DNA of 64,000 bases from Fennellomyces sp. T-0311 (GCA_025266875.1 JALLLT010000002.1:248001-312000); one strand, 5' to 3'. Counted from the stretch's first letter, positions 1-12,871 are shown. Notes: generated from the sequence alone by a model not told the origin. A program made the numbers and translations.

Positions 1-1617
1 GATCTCAAGTTTGATACCTCCATTGAAATCAGAAGAAGTATTATTATTAGATAGAAGCGATATACATATGCTCACTTGTATTTGCAATGCTCTTGTCCTC
101 TTTACCGACAAATTTATACGACTTTGCGCGGTTTATAGCCCACACATACGTGCGCACAACAACATAAAACAGATCGATACTTGTACATACATGTTTAGAT
201 GAGATGTTTGTTAGTGATTCAGATATTTAGAATTTTGAATCTGGTGCAACCGTGTCCAATAAATTTGCGCAAAGTGCTTTCATGTGTAAATTTGCAGGCA
301 GCTGCGACATCATTTTTTCCGTTTTGAAATAGAAAACCAGACTGTTGTCTCGAACACGTTGCTATAGAAGGAAAATATGCTTTTACTGCATTTGCACAAA
401 GATATCGTGGTACCATTTACAGAAAAAAAAGTTTACAATGAGCGAACGTGCTCCGCAGCAGGCTAAAGTCGCATGTCCAAGTTCCGCGCACAGGCCTTGC
501 TCAATATCTGCTAAATTTAGCATCAAGGGTGTAACTATAGAAACATGGTTTATGAACTCTGCTGTCAAGGGAGATTTAACTTGACACTAAAATTATATAG
601 GAATGGTTCTCTTTCTCTCTTTGCTTTACAAACAAAAAAAAAGGTGGATTCTCTCATTGTCGTTGATCCTTTATGAACGAGCAATCGCATATGATATAAC
701 CCAATCATTCGTTTGCTACAAACCATCAGATTTAAATTGCAGTGCGACATGAATAACCTGGCTCCCATAACCTTGGGCTAGTTTGTTACATGTGCTCGCT
801 GCCTCGAGAGGGCAGTGTGTGTCCGACATCACCGCACAAATTAATTTAATCGACATCTGGTGACAACTATAAAAAAAAGGCTCAAGTTAATTTATCACGA
901 CAGTGGATGGCGTATTCGCAATCACAATGTGGAATTGGCGTACGAAATAGTAGTAACGCCAACATCCACAAGAATCAGGGGAGGGAGACAACGAAAAGAT
1001 CGACTGTTGAGTTGGAAAATAGGATCCAGCAAGCTGAGTTGCTATTAATTAGGTAGGCCAAACGGCCATCGTATAACCTCTTTTGAAAAGAGGGCAAAGG
1101 TCGAGGCTTTTCTGATCATCGAAGGGTTTGGTTCGGCGTTACACCATTGGGAAGAGAGGTGGTACGATTGCCGCATCTGTCTATCCATGTAAGCTGCTGC
1201 TGCTTGCGGCAGGCTGGGCGGGCGGCACAGCAAAGCAAAGCATCAGCGTGCGCGGTAGTCGCAATGCGCTGTACTCTTATATTAAATAAATTAATTTGGA
1301 GGTCCAACAGTTTAAAATAGAGAGCAGCTAACCAAAAAATAGCCATTTTGAACGGTATAATGTGGGTGCCTGGTTAATGTGTCACCAAACTTTGTTTCTC
1401 AGAGCTAGACTTTTTTTCGAGTGGAGACCCCTTCCTCTTGCTTACTCTCACTTTTTATTTTACCGCTTGTGACAAAGTGTAGCTTTTCTCTCAAATTGCG
1501 TCGACCGATCGCCAGCACTTGCCCCCTTAATCACTTATTCTTTCCTTCCTCTCTCTCTCTCTCTCTCTCTTTATTGCACTCTCCCTTCCTTTCAACCCAA
1601 TCCCTGTACAATAACCT
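1..1617. other. Spacer upstream of the RhoGEF gene
   Basis: I see no defensible gene here. Open frames are short, show no domain and have no convincing splice partners. A (CT)n tract near 1548-1571, 50-70 bases before the RhoGEF start codon, is typical of pyrimidine-rich fungal promoters and 5' UTRs and probably belongs to that gene's leader. Confidence 0.5.
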
Positions 1618-4600
1618 ATGCTTTCTGCATCTACGCTCTCATCCAATGCATCAGATGCATTCTCGACCAACACAGCCGCGACAACGCCTGTATCGCCCTA
1701 TTCCGTCGGTTCGACTCCGAAAGTGCCGGGAAACAATCCTTTGACCGAGCTTATCGAAACCGAAAAGAGTTATATGGAAACCCTCAAGATCATTGACATT
1801 GTAACGTGTTTTCAAAGGCTGGTTGATATGAGTTACGTTGACGCCCTGAATTTGTTGTTTAGCAACTGGCCCCGCTGTGGACCGATCAATCTGCTTCCGA
1901 TTTTTCCGAGCTCTTGGCCAACGTGCGCGAAATTATCAAAGTCAACAAACGTTTCTGCGCGGTAAATACCGAGAATCTCCAGAAAGTAATAACAAATATG
2001 CTGATCCAACATGCGCCTTGCAGAAACTGGTCAAGATTGCTGCCAATCCTCAAACTATCAAGGAGCTTGGGGATGTCCTCATGCAATGGGTACTTTTTAT
2101 TTTTATAACAGCAAAAGGCATCCTCTCTAACCCCACCGTAGATTGAGGATATGGAAGTACCCTATGCCAACTTCTCGCGCGGTCATATTCCCAATCTTAA
2201 TCAACGTCAAGACATTGCCAGCCATCCTGGCATCCAAAGGCTTCTCAAAGTAAAGAGAAAGAAAGTGCGTGTAAATTGGCAAAGGGGTAATTAAGATGGG
2301 TCGCATTTATTAGGATCTGTCAACCACAGCATCGTACGAGATTAGCCTTGAGTCGCTGTTTAATGCACCTGTGCAGCAGCTCAAGTATTACAAAGTGCTT
2401 TACAGCGTAAGTGCTGTTTTGAAGGATCACGGGAGCTAGAAAAACTGATGACTCTCTTTTCGCGTTTCAATGCAGCGTCTTTTAGAAAGTGCTGAGCCTG
2501 GTCGGGCTGATCACAAGCTTTTGGTCAAGGCCAATCGACGCATCGATACAGTCATGCTGATGGCCCAGAAAAGTTCTGGAAAATCCACCTTGGCCGTCGA
2601 CCACCCTTCTTCTTCTTCTGCTTCCAGAGCGCACACTAAACCACTTCCTATCGTTACACCCATCCAAACAGACATGACATCTGTGCGTCCTGAGTTTATC
2701 CAATTCGACGACCTGAAACTCGACTGTTCGCAGGTCATCGACCTCTTCACCGGCGCTCCCATGGTTTGTTTTTTTGTTTTTGTTTCATTGTTTGGAGGGG
2801 TATTAATAGTTTCTTATTTATAGCCGCATTATGTGCCACGGTTGCCAGGAGACACCAACATTGTTCTTCGGGACCGCTTTATTCAGCTGCCCGGAGAAAC
2901 AAGCCAAACATCACCGATTCGCGTCCAGCTTATCCTTACGAACGAAATCCTGCTGGTCGTCAAGGAAGGCACGGACAGCGTGTACATACTCTTATACCCA
3001 CCGCTAGCCGCCAATGACATCACTGTCAAGTCAATGAATCTGGATCGGGAGCTGGTGGGCGAATATCTCGTACAGTTCACGATCGGCAACAAAAAGGACC
3101 TGACGATGCGTGCGGACAATAAAGAGACGAGAAACAGATGGGTTGGCGTCAGTGACAATGCACCCAGCACCATGACGCTCACGCCCAAGCCTCTTCGCAA
3201 CGTGATCCAAAAGCAAGGTGGCGAGGACGAGAAGAACCTGAGAAAAAGTGTGATCCGTAAAAACGATATCTTTAGCTTTTACACCGATCAGACGGGTGAA
3301 ATTTCGCCCTTGTCGTCCGACGAATCGGATAGCGAAGACTTCCGTGCGAAAGGTAACGATTCGGTTAACGTCAAAGATGGAAGGTACAGCCCCACTAAAT
3401 CTCTTTTCAGTGCCAGCACGTCGAGATGCGCCCGAAAGCAAAACATTGCCCGCACCGCCGCCGCCCCCAAAGGCGAACGATGCAGATCTGCGGCCACCAC
3501 CACCAGCACCCAAGCATGACGGCCGTTTATCGCCACGTTCAGCCAGTCCTGCACCATCCGCTGCGTCCACGAGCACATTTAATTCGACACCCGAGGATTC
3601 GCCCGGGGCTTCTGCACGGCCTGTGTCACCCCGAACCGTCGAAATCAGCCATGCTGTTGCACCGGTGGCTGCTATGCAAGCAGTGACACAGAGCAATGAC
3701 TATTTAGCTGATACCAAAACATTGCCTCGTACCTCTTCCGTGAATCGTGGCCCTCCTTCTATGGTAATGCCCACGAGGACTTCATCGTACAGTCGACAAC
3801 AACCTGCTCAAAAGGCCCTTCCTCAACAACCACCTGCTGCTCCAGCGCACCATCAGCCAGCTCCTGTTCAAGCTCCTGCTCCGATGCGTCCTCAATCGCC
3901 CATGATGAATCGCCCTCCTCCTCCGCATCATCAGCAACAGCAGCCGCATCGTCCTCCGATGCTTCAGCAGCCCCAGCCGCAGCAACAATACATGTCCCGC
4001 CCACCTTTGAACCCGCGACCTTCTCTCAGCAACGGTTTGCCGGGTAATCGGTCGCCTAGCCCGGGATTGCCTGCCGGTGGATATCAACAGCAGCAGCAGA
4101 ACGGGTATCTCAACCCGTCGCCTCATTTGCATCCAACGCGATCCATGGAAGATCTGAGTTCGCCGCCACGTAGTGTAAGTTACGAGATACCTTGAATGGC
4201 AATTGAAACAACAACTCACCTGAAACATGCAGCCTACGCCCCATATGGTCAACGGACAACCAAATGGTATCCGGCAAGTGGTGTACAGTGGACGATGCGA
4301 AGTGTTCCACTGGAAATCCGAATCATGGTACGCTGTGGAAGGACAGTGTACGGTCGAAGTGCGACAGACATTCACGAACCGATCGTGCGTGGCAATTTTG
4401 ATGCAAAACACGGGCCAGCTGTACCTGAACGCATGGGTGCTTCCCAACACTGTGATTTGCCATGCTTCGCCCACGGACGTGAGCATCTCGGTCTTCATGG
4501 GCAACTTGAAAGAGAACTATCTTATTCACTTCCAATCGCCTGCCGAAGCCGCGCGTCTGTACCAGTTGCTGCAACGTGTTCACCAAGAATCTATCCGTAT

Positions 4601-5057
4601 GGGTGGCAACATGAACGAAGGAACGTTGCGCGGTGCTCCACCATCGAGTCTGGCTATGCTGGAAGACGATCACAAGGACGATGATCCACCTCCGGAGCCA
4701 CAGCAGCCTCAAACCCTGCGTCTTGTCATGCAGTGCAAGACCAAGCTGTTTGTCCAGAACGAGCATTCGAACTGGAGCAGCTTTGGGAGCGTGACAATGA
4801 AGATCTCGCAGCAGCTTCCCAGCAAAAAGATGCATATCGAGATGGAAAATGGCAAGGGTCAAAAGGCGACCAAGCTGGTGAGCGCCACGGTGCAGAGTCG
4901 CAACGTATCGCGCATCAACCCAAAGCGCATCACGTTCCTTTTGTTGAACGAAAAGGAGCGGCAGAGTATGGTGTACATGATCCAGATCAAGGAAGAGCAG
5001 ACGGGCCAAAAGATTTACGAGTATTTAAAGACCAAGAATGCAGAAAATGGCTGGTAA
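1618..5057 (+). CDS. Rho guanine-nucleotide exchange factor (DH-PH, proline-rich, C-terminal PH-like domains)
   Basis: Nine exons are read: 1618-1800, 1863-1961, 2024-2089, 2142-2249, 2314-2406, 2476-2763, 2824-3352, 3411-4174 and 4233-5057, giving about 984 residues with all phases consistent. Residues about 41-218 form a DH domain, beginning with the helix ELIETEKSYMETLK and including IPNLNQRQDI and the QQLKYYKVLY helix. A PH domain follows at about 280-390 and ends in the usual RNRWV helix. Residues about 460-700 are a Pro/Gln-rich linker. The last 270 residues hold two further compact segments (about 715-830 and 870-975) that look like PH/WH1-type folds. DH-PH proteins load GTP onto Rho-family GTPases at the plasma membrane, controlling polarity and wall synthesis. 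The family call is firm; the target GTPase is unknown. The gene converges on the next one with 154 bp between them. Confidence 0.9.
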
Positions 5058-5211
5058 AGCTTTTAATATTCTTCTAGTACATGTATAGATTTTCTTACTT
5101 CATCCCCAACCTCTTTTTTGTTTTGTTTTGCGTTTCCACTTTATTTATTCATATTTTTTTTGTTCATGTACTTATCTCTCTCTCTCTCAAGCATAATATA
5201 TTCCATTCATA

Positions 5212-7488
5212 CTACAACGGCGGCCATTGATACCCCATCATATCCATTGTAGGAGTGTAAATGAAGTCGGCAAACCGGAACAGATCGTTCACAGCCAGTT
5301 CCGTGGGTTTCAGCCACGCCCAGTCCTCGTCCAACGATGCTGAGGGGGCCGAGGGCACGGCCATCGGTGGCGGTGGCGGGGGAGACGCTTGCACTGTTGG
5401 CTGATCCTGCCAGATCGAAGATGACGACGTGGACGTTTCTTCATCTCCCGTCGATAACAGCGGATCTGTCTGGCGTTCGATACGGGCAATGAGTGTGCGC
5501 ACATACTTGTGGCTTTTAACCGGAGATGATTCGAGCAAGGTAGCGATACGCTGCATCTGACGCTTTGCATGCGCCAGAACGCCGGGTTTGTTTGATTTGA
5601 GTTGGTGGCCGTAAACCAAGCACGCCATGACGATCGTATCTAAAGTGAAATGGCACCAGGGCTGCTGCAGCTGAGTCCAGCACTCTAAAAGATCGGTAAT
5701 GGCATCTGCGCTATCCAAGCACAGCCGCAAAGACAACAAGTTGACGGTGTTTTGGTTATCGGGATGGGGAGGAAGAAAGATAGAGTAGAGCTGACACATT
5801 TGGAAGTGATACTCAAAGTTGAGCTTCAAGCAGGCCTGCTCCCGGAACGATGTGCTTGTCCACGATGGCTGCGTTCGATACTGGAAATACCATGGCAATT
5901 GATCGTACCAAGCCTTGAGTTCGCGTTCCAGGTTTGATACTGTCTTGAACAACGGATCGCTTTGATGGCAGCTGGTGTGGATACGTCGATAGATCTGGTT
6001 GATCTTGTGTCGATGCATAGTAAATTCCGTCCTATACCGTCGTTCCCCTTGCTCATGCTCCAGCAGTTCAATTGTTTGGGCCTGCGGAAACAGCATCGGC
6101 TTATCGGAATGAGCACTGCACAACGTTTCAAGGAATTCCAAAGCGGCGAACAGTCGACGGCCAGTTTCTTCTTGAGTACGATGAAGTCCAAGATCCAATG
6201 CCATCCGTGTTGCCAAACCAAGAAAAGTGTATGCCTCCGATTCACAACGGTCCGGCCCCGTTTTGCCAATGCTGTAAATATACATGAGCAGGAGTGCATG
6301 GACTGTTTCAACCCGCGGGACAAGAAATGCATCGCGTAGCAAGTCCTTGGCTGCGGCGAAATAGGGCTCGCCCACTTTGTTGGGGTCCTGTTGGCCCAAG
6401 GTACCATGGTAAATAGCTGCGTGGCGGGCGGACCATGAAAGGACCGCATTGATCAGCAATGGTGAGATCGTCTGCGCTTTGCATTGTTGCTTGAACTGAT
6501 CTATTTCTGGTAGAGGAAGGCAAAGAAAACACTGCTCGTATATTTTTAGTAATTCATCCAGTAATTCAGGCTGAGGCAGTCGAGTGGCGATACACGTGCG
6601 TGTTGTTGTTGTTGTTGTTGCTGCTGCTGCTGTTGTTGTTGCATTCAACTCGTTGTTGCTATTATGATTATTGCCTGATTCCCAAGCGCTGTAGAGTGGG
6701 AAAATGATATCTTTGGATTTGTACAACGGGTTGTGCTTGATCACCACGGCATTCAGTCCATCCACCTCTTCATCTTGTTCGCTCTTCTCGTCTTTGTTGC
6801 TCAGTGGCTGCGGTGCAGATGATGCGCTCGCTGTCATGGTTCGCAGTTGCGATAGACCCGAGAGCAAAATATCGTAGAGATCATTCAAAGAAATGATGTT
6901 GGTGTCAATGCGTAGTCCAGTGGGTGTTAGCGAAAGCGTCCAATTTGGCTTGTTGTGTTGTTGCTGGACAGTTGGCGTACCATCCTGTTGACTAAGTGTT
7001 CTTTTCTTCTTTTTGTTTCGAATTTCTTTCGCGATGAACTGCGTGTCATCATGAACTCTTTCCATGCCACTTTCGACAGCAGCCACTCTGGCTTGAAGCT
7101 GTGTGATTGTCTCATTGAGCTGGACGAGGTTGAACAAGTCGATTTGGGTGGGCGCACCGGTATATGAGCATGAGGCTATGCTTTGATCATCAGACAACCG
7201 TTGGCTATCCGCTTGCATTAAGCTTCATACCTTTCGCACCGCGACAACGACCGCACACAGGATGAACAAAGTCGCATTTGACTATGGCGCTGTTAGATGA
7301 GCTATGATGCGTGCGCATAGGCGTGTTACCTTTTTTCATTCTTTTGAAAGACACAAAGCAAGTAGTTGGGCTTAATTTGAGGTTCAAGAGCAGGAGTGAA
7401 GGGGCCTTTTTTTTTACCTGCATCGCTCGCAAGCGAGTGTCATCCTCATCCGTTTCGACGTTGAATGTGGATCCTCTTCCAAAGTCAT
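5212..7488 (-). CDS. Zn2Cys6 transcription factor with fungal_trans domain, contains an 11-nt microexon
   Basis: On the minus strand I read exons 7418-7488, 7330-7340 (11 nt), 7231-7281 and 5212-7175, about 698 residues. Only this splicing gives a canonical binuclear cluster, C-x2-C-x6-C-x6-C-x2-C-x6-C: CERC, then RMKKVK encoded across the microexon, then CDFVHPVCGRC, then the sixth Cys in ASCSYTGAP. The cluster is followed by a linker and the heptad-rich segment LVQLNETITQLQARV, a probable dimerisation coiled coil. A fungal_trans-type (PF04082-like) regulatory domain lies in the middle (about residues 240-420), with SWSARHAAIYHG and LGLATRMALDLGLHR. A polythreonine run (about 6600-6625) and a proline run near the C terminus are low-complexity. 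The protein should be a nuclear sequence-specific regulator; its targets cannot be deduced. Starting at the in-frame ATG at 7218 would lose the DNA-binding domain, so I rejected it. Confidence 0.9.
7330..7340 (-). other. 11-nt microexon inside the Zn2Cys6 DNA-binding domain
   Basis: The minus-strand bases aatgaaaaaag are flanked by an AG acceptor (7341-7342) and a GT donor (gtaaca, 7329-7324). Joined to exon 1 (ending TGC AG) and exon 3 (starting TC AAA TGC) they encode R-M-K-K-V, the basic linker between Cys 2 and Cys 3. Without them the spacing would be 5 residues rather than the invariant 6. Confidence 0.75.
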
Positions 7489-7661
7489 GAAAAGGTGAAA
7501 GAAAGCGAAGGTAAAAAGATCAAGCTACGGACCTGATTGATTATTATATTCAAAATAGGGCTGACTACATGCCATGCGCAGTGCCGAGACAGCATAAATA
7601 GTGACAAAAATGGAAGGGAAGGGGGTATCATCATTAAATACACAAGAAAACAAACTCTTCT

Positions 7662-8919
7662 TCACCCGCGTCTTTTTCGTTCTTGTCTCGCAACCATCTC
7701 AGAGATCAGGGAAGCCGAATCTAGGCCCAGGTTATAATAATGGTCGTTTTTGGAAGCATCAAAGATGCTAGTGTGGGCGTCGATTTCTCCTTCAGCTCGA
7801 GACAACATGGGGAGAAAGTGATGTGCTGTTTCCGGAGGCGGCAGTGCTATAAACGTCCGTGGATCACTTGGCAGACTGTCGTCACTCGATAGCTGATGTT
7901 GCTTAGATACAGCGTTTCGCTTATATCCCTTGGGGTTACTTACCTGGACGTAAAAGCACTTGAACATGACATCCGGCATCTGCGTGATTCGGCGGACACT
8001 AACGCTTTGACATTAGGATTCGATTGGAACACTCACCATTGGCCTCTCTTACCGTTCCCAGCAGCCTTCCAGATCCATCAGTGTGCTGACGAATTCGAGG
8101 TGATCGAAAGCATCCGTCATGGTCGCTTGAATTTTCTCTCGGGCGATATAAGCTGCGGCACCTACAGCCGCTACACCCACTACCCCAGCGAGTAGGCCCC
8201 ATGATGAACCTGATGACTTTTTGGTAGCTGCAGCAGGATACTCGATCTTTGCGACAGCTTTCGATGCCGTAGCTGCCGTTGACCGGGTTGCAGCTGCTGT
8301 TGTTGTCGCTGAAGGCCAGAATCTGCTGACATGTCGGTTCAGTTGTTCGGCGTGCGTCAGCGCCTGGGTCGTCAGAAATCGGTGGTTGACCGAATAGAAC
8401 GGAGAATCGTATGCGATCAAACCGAGTATCTCGGCGTCTAAAACTCCTGGATGCTCTTTGCAATGAATGATTGCCTCAGCGGCTATGTGTAAGTTAGAAG
8501 AAAGGAAAAAACCATGCTTTCACATGCCAAATTACTTACACACAAGTCCGCCCATCGAGTGGCCTAATAGCACTATTTGCACCTTATTTGCACCATTTTT
8601 TCGCTGTTCCTGAGCTTGGGTTTGAAGCCAAGAAAGCAAGTTCTGCACTGCTAACTGGAAATCGCTTCATAACAACGGTGTCAATACGTTGCTCGGGTGA
8701 CGTAAATAGGTGTTTGCAATTACCCAGCAGTTTTGTAGCGAGGGTAGATCTTGATTTGAACATTGGCGTGTGTGGCAATGGTTTTCAGTCTGTCTGGGAA
8801 ATCCTAAATGGAGTTTCAGGAACAAGGTTGTTATTGACAATCATGGTGACAGTTACTTTGAATGTGGTATCGCCCCCTCGAAACCCATGCACAAAAACAA
8901 GCAACAGTTGTTCACTCAT
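7662..8919 (-). CDS. DUF676-type alpha/beta hydrolase (putative lipase/esterase) with one membrane helix
   Basis: Six exons on the minus strand: 8857-8919, 8724-8803, 8540-8664, 8053-8482, 7944-8004 and 7662-7892, about 329 residues. The N terminus carries LLLVFVHGFRGGD, an oxyanion-hole type His-Gly strand. The nucleophile elbow GHSMGG is at about residues 82-87, with Ser84 the likely nucleophile. AYDSPFYSV follows, as expected in this fungal hydrolase group. A glycine/alanine-rich hydrophobic stretch near residues 200-220 (GLLAGVVGVAAVGAAAYIA) looks like a transmembrane or membrane-inserting helix, unusual for a soluble esterase and suggesting an organelle-membrane location. The substrate is unknown. 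The start at 8919 is the first ATG of the frame and leads straight into the first beta strand. Confidence 0.85.
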
Positions 8920-11900
8920 TGTGCCTGTCGGATCTTGAAGAAAAGAAGCATAGCCAAAGCTTCCGAAGAGAAGCAACGTGATACCGTATTCCTATTTCGT
9001 GTGTGACTCTCCCGACGAAGCATGAGTGGGCCAAATGGACGTGCCACGCGTTCCAATCGTATTTTTTGAATTTATCTCCCAAACTCGATTGGGTAAGCGG
9101 CGACAGGGATTCGATTGTCAAACCTGTCATCATTATGCAGCACACAGCTGCTAATGACATACATGGATGCATGAGAACGGATTAGACTACAAGGGCCGTC
9201 AACAAACTTTTGCAGTTGCGTTGTGTTTAATCACCTTGCCAACACGACGCGACGTCGTCCTATTAACGGATGTTTTCCTGGCTGTAGTTTCTTTTCCTGA
9301 TAAAGCGCAGCTTCACTGGGTGATGCACTGATCACTTGGATGGCTGTTTGTGGATCGGCAATGTGATGTCCATATACGGATGCTAGATACATATGTAAGA
9401 AACTGAACTCCACACAAAACACTATTGTACACCTTCACTCCGTGACAAAATGACGGTCATCGACATCCCGATCTACCAATCATGCGAAGTGTTTCAATAC
9501 TGAGGAGGTCACCTTTGACGATGCGTTGATGGTAATCGACCCTAGTGATATTGTCACTATTGAGGCGCTAAATAAGCGACAATAATGTTGAATGAACTCG
9601 AGGAGACCCGCTCTAATCTGAGCACCATCCGTACTTTAGAGCTAGGAAGCAGGCAAAGTTCATCAAGACGGTGGCAGGAGCATCCAAAGCAATGGACACG
9701 TGCGTCACGTCAGGTACTACTACACAACATCTCAAGGAAGCCATGGCTTTGTACCGATAGTAAGCCAGACAAAGCCCTCCCCGACAATCATGTTAATTAC
9801 CCAACGTCAATAGGACAACGCACAAACGAACTTGGCGAAGTGCCTAGTTGAAAAAGTATAAATTTTATTTGGAAGACTTTTTGACCTGCTCCAATAGGTA
9901 TATGGTCGCTTCCTTGCGGTACAAATGTATAGACATAAAAGAGTATCTGGTGCCATGTCTGAAAAAACCCCTTACGGGGAAAAAGACAGGCCGATGTAGA
10001 AACGTTGTGAATAGTTATGGCGAAGTGCCTATATGGCTGCAATGCGTCACCACCCCTTGTATACTTAGGGACCTTGAAAGGCATATAGCAAGCTGATACG
10101 TAGCAACCGTGTGAGCTTGATGGCTATCCCTGCTATGACAACCGCTGCCTCGATTGTGTGGTTCCAGTATTGTAGCCAATGCTGCTTTTAGACTGCGAGC
10201 GAATTGGGCTATCCTCTAAAGTACGTTTCAGAGCTCCCGTAATACAAGAGATAAATGCATTATTCTATACTTATTGTTTAAGCTTGTAGGAATTTGCCCA
10301 ACATTTGAGAGGGCAAGAAACTGCTATCTATTAACTTTTATCGGCGGCATGCAATCAAGTGAAGCAAAATTGTCTTTGGCGAATTGCCAAGTGCTTAAAA
10401 AACAGCCAACGCATTGTACGCGTCATTATTTAATAGAGCTCGAGCTTCGTAAGCACTGCAAGGAACAATTAAAACGACAGAATTAACACATCCATTATTC
10501 ATTAATTTCTCGAATAGTGATTTGTACGTGATATGCACTCTTGGAAGATAACTGGTCGAACTTAGGCTACCTATGATGGATACGTGGATGATAAAGCGCT
10601 TTAATTTTCTCGACACTATCTGGCAACGTGCTGAAACTTAAATGCACTTCGTGTACTATGTAACATAAAGTTCGGGTGCGTATCCCTAGCGCCTTCCACA
10701 GAAATACATATCCAAATTGAAGGTACCACCGATAGTGTCCATTGGTCCCGATGATGTCTGCTTAGAAGATCTGGTTCTCTCGATCCTGTCAATAACGCTC
10801 CCTCAATCTAGCATACTATCCATGCGACACACTCGAGCTTGCTACGATACACTATTTACAATTTGAGGAAAGTTGTATAACAAATTATGACAGTATAGCT
10901 GAAAGGCTTTAGAGAAAGCATGTGACGATGAACGACAACCAACGACTGGGCAGCAACGGTTGTAAAATCGTTCGAGCGAATTACGTTACTTCGCACCAGT
11001 GCGGACAAGCTACAAGGACACATCGCAGGAGCTAATACTCAGAATAGTGGACTATGATATTAAAATGATGGGGTGGAGGGGTTTATATTCATTGTCTCCT
11101 AGCGCGTATTCTCGGTTGAAGACGCAGCGGCTTTCGTTCACCCAGGATGCTGGTGCTTGTGGAGGTAAACCAGGTAACAAATTACTTCATTTGTGCCCGT
11201 CTTTGGATTCTATCTAGGTTAGCGATGGGGATGTGTTCTCTAATGACTTTGTTCCACCACTCGTCGAGCTGCTGTACCTCGTGCGACTTGAAAATTGACA
11301 ATCTGAATAGTTCATGCGGTGGAATTTTAAGAACATTTCGAGCCTCTTTGAACGCACGACCAATAATGTACGTACTCTCACGAAAATAAAAGCCAGCTGT
11401 AGTGGAGCGATGACTAATCAGGACGCTTCCGCACTCGCCGATGTTCCTTCACTTGAAAGGACCAGAGACAGGCTAAGTTTTACATTGGGTTACGACAGAT
11501 GGAAGGACAGCGTTCTACAAAAGTTAAGTCCGATCCGAACCTTTGGTATCTCGAATTTTAGTGTATGAAACACCTTGCCGATAATTGTGTGCTAGAGCTG
11601 GATAAACTGGCAGTACGGAACCGATCCAGTAACAGGAATATCCTCTATAAGGCGCCCAGGCGAGTTAACATATTTTCCTTTAGCTTGCAACGCTGTTATG
11701 ACTTGGCTAGGTTTGATAGACCTAGGTAGCAACGATGCATAGCCTTAGGAATAAATGCCATCGATGGTAAGAAAATGCCTTGAAAATCAACATTATTCAC
11801 ATCAACAACTCTATTATATAGTTTATAGCTTACTTGTAGTCTTTTCCCTATATCTTGTGTATGCAGTCTTTATGGACTTTGATCGCTCTGGTTTCAGACA

Positions 11901-12871
11901 GCCCTATGCACTACTTCAATTATCCTATCGCTTGAACCATCTACATAACTCCATTTAGTAGTGCGCAATACGTAGTATTTTTATTTGGTTGTATAATTTA
12001 CGAGATATCGAGTTAAGCCTCCTTTCGTTAGAGCTCAAAGGCCTCGCTTATACGTTGGCTTCATCTTTCGCTACGTAGTATATAAGTGATTCTGTAGGTA
12101 CGTATTTTTTTGGCACGGTCTAAAAAATCGAGAATGCAGCGGTATTATACGTATGACAATGGATGCCCCGACGCAAGATACTACGCTCAACACTTATAGT
12201 AATATCGACTTGGTATCCCTTTTCATGCATTACTTAAACTCAGTCAATTAGACAACCGTAAGGTGCATAATTATAAACAGATATAGCCATGAATATTTTG
12301 CCTGTATTGCTCAATGCTAGGGTATAGTATGCTATAGTTTGGTACCAAACCATCGACAAATCAAAGCGGCGTAAATTGGTACTGTGGAGAGACTGGTCAC
12401 CTATGCGAGCCAGATAACACGTATTTACCGTGTTATGGCAGTTCCCACAAAACAACCACTCGTGTTCCAATAGTATAGAGAGGAAATGCGTTATGAGTCA
12501 TTGATAGGAACCGGCATCTGCGAAAAGTAGCATATAGCGGCGGTTGGTTGGTGCGATACTGTGTAACATTTGTACGCATTCAACGACGTTTTTCACCTGA
12601 TTTCGGCTTACCAGTTTAATATATTATACAGTGCGAACCCTCTGTGTACTCTATATACCGTCCACAGCTTCAAACCCATCGAAAAGAGGTCTGATTTTAC
12701 AATGGGTGTCGATTCGCATGCGCGGAAGTCCGGAGGCCAAGTTAGCCGCCCGTCGGACCGCGCATCACGCAACGTGGCCGGGATTCGATTTGTGTGACAG
12801 CTGGTATGTACATAAACGCAGCGCAGGTGGGCCTTCAAACTTGTCTTTTTAATTCTACCTATAACAACACC
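8920..12871. other. 3.95-kb spacer with eroded coding-like pieces
   Basis: No intact gene was found. A protein-like plus-strand stretch lies at 9450-9742 (listed separately). The minus-strand segment 9231-9387 reads as a possible last exon (acceptor AG, then SVYGHHIADPQTAI ... GRRRVVLAR and a stop), but no upstream exons could be joined. A plus-strand frame near 11410-11568 contains PSLERTRDRLSFTLGYDRW without start or partner. The rest is AT-richer sequence in which I see nothing. Confidence 0.4.
9450..9742 (+). pseudogene. Decayed coding relic of unknown family
   Basis: Three consecutive protein-like segments fall in shifted frames. The first contains EEVTFDDALMVIDPSDIVTI and ends in a stop (about 9583). 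The second, beginning near 9588, contains NELEETRSNLSTIR. The third contains ARKQAKFIKTVAGASKAMD and ends near 9742. Composition and order suggest one ancestral reading frame broken by a stop and at least one frameshift. I do not recognise the family; a mobile-element protein is possible. Low confidence, since no homologue could be compared. Confidence 0.25.

Noticed and set aside
3031..3696. Long antisense open frame opposite the RhoGEF proline-rich region
   Set aside because: It is an Ala/Gly/Arg-rich shadow of a Pro-rich coding exon with no motif of its own. The same applies to antisense frames at 3782-4504, 4323-5009 and 26675-27355.
5212..7218. A 668-residue reading starting at the ATG at 7218 for the transcription factor
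   Set aside because: It begins inside an intron and omits five of the six zinc-cluster cysteines. The spliced model starting at 7488 restores the complete domain.
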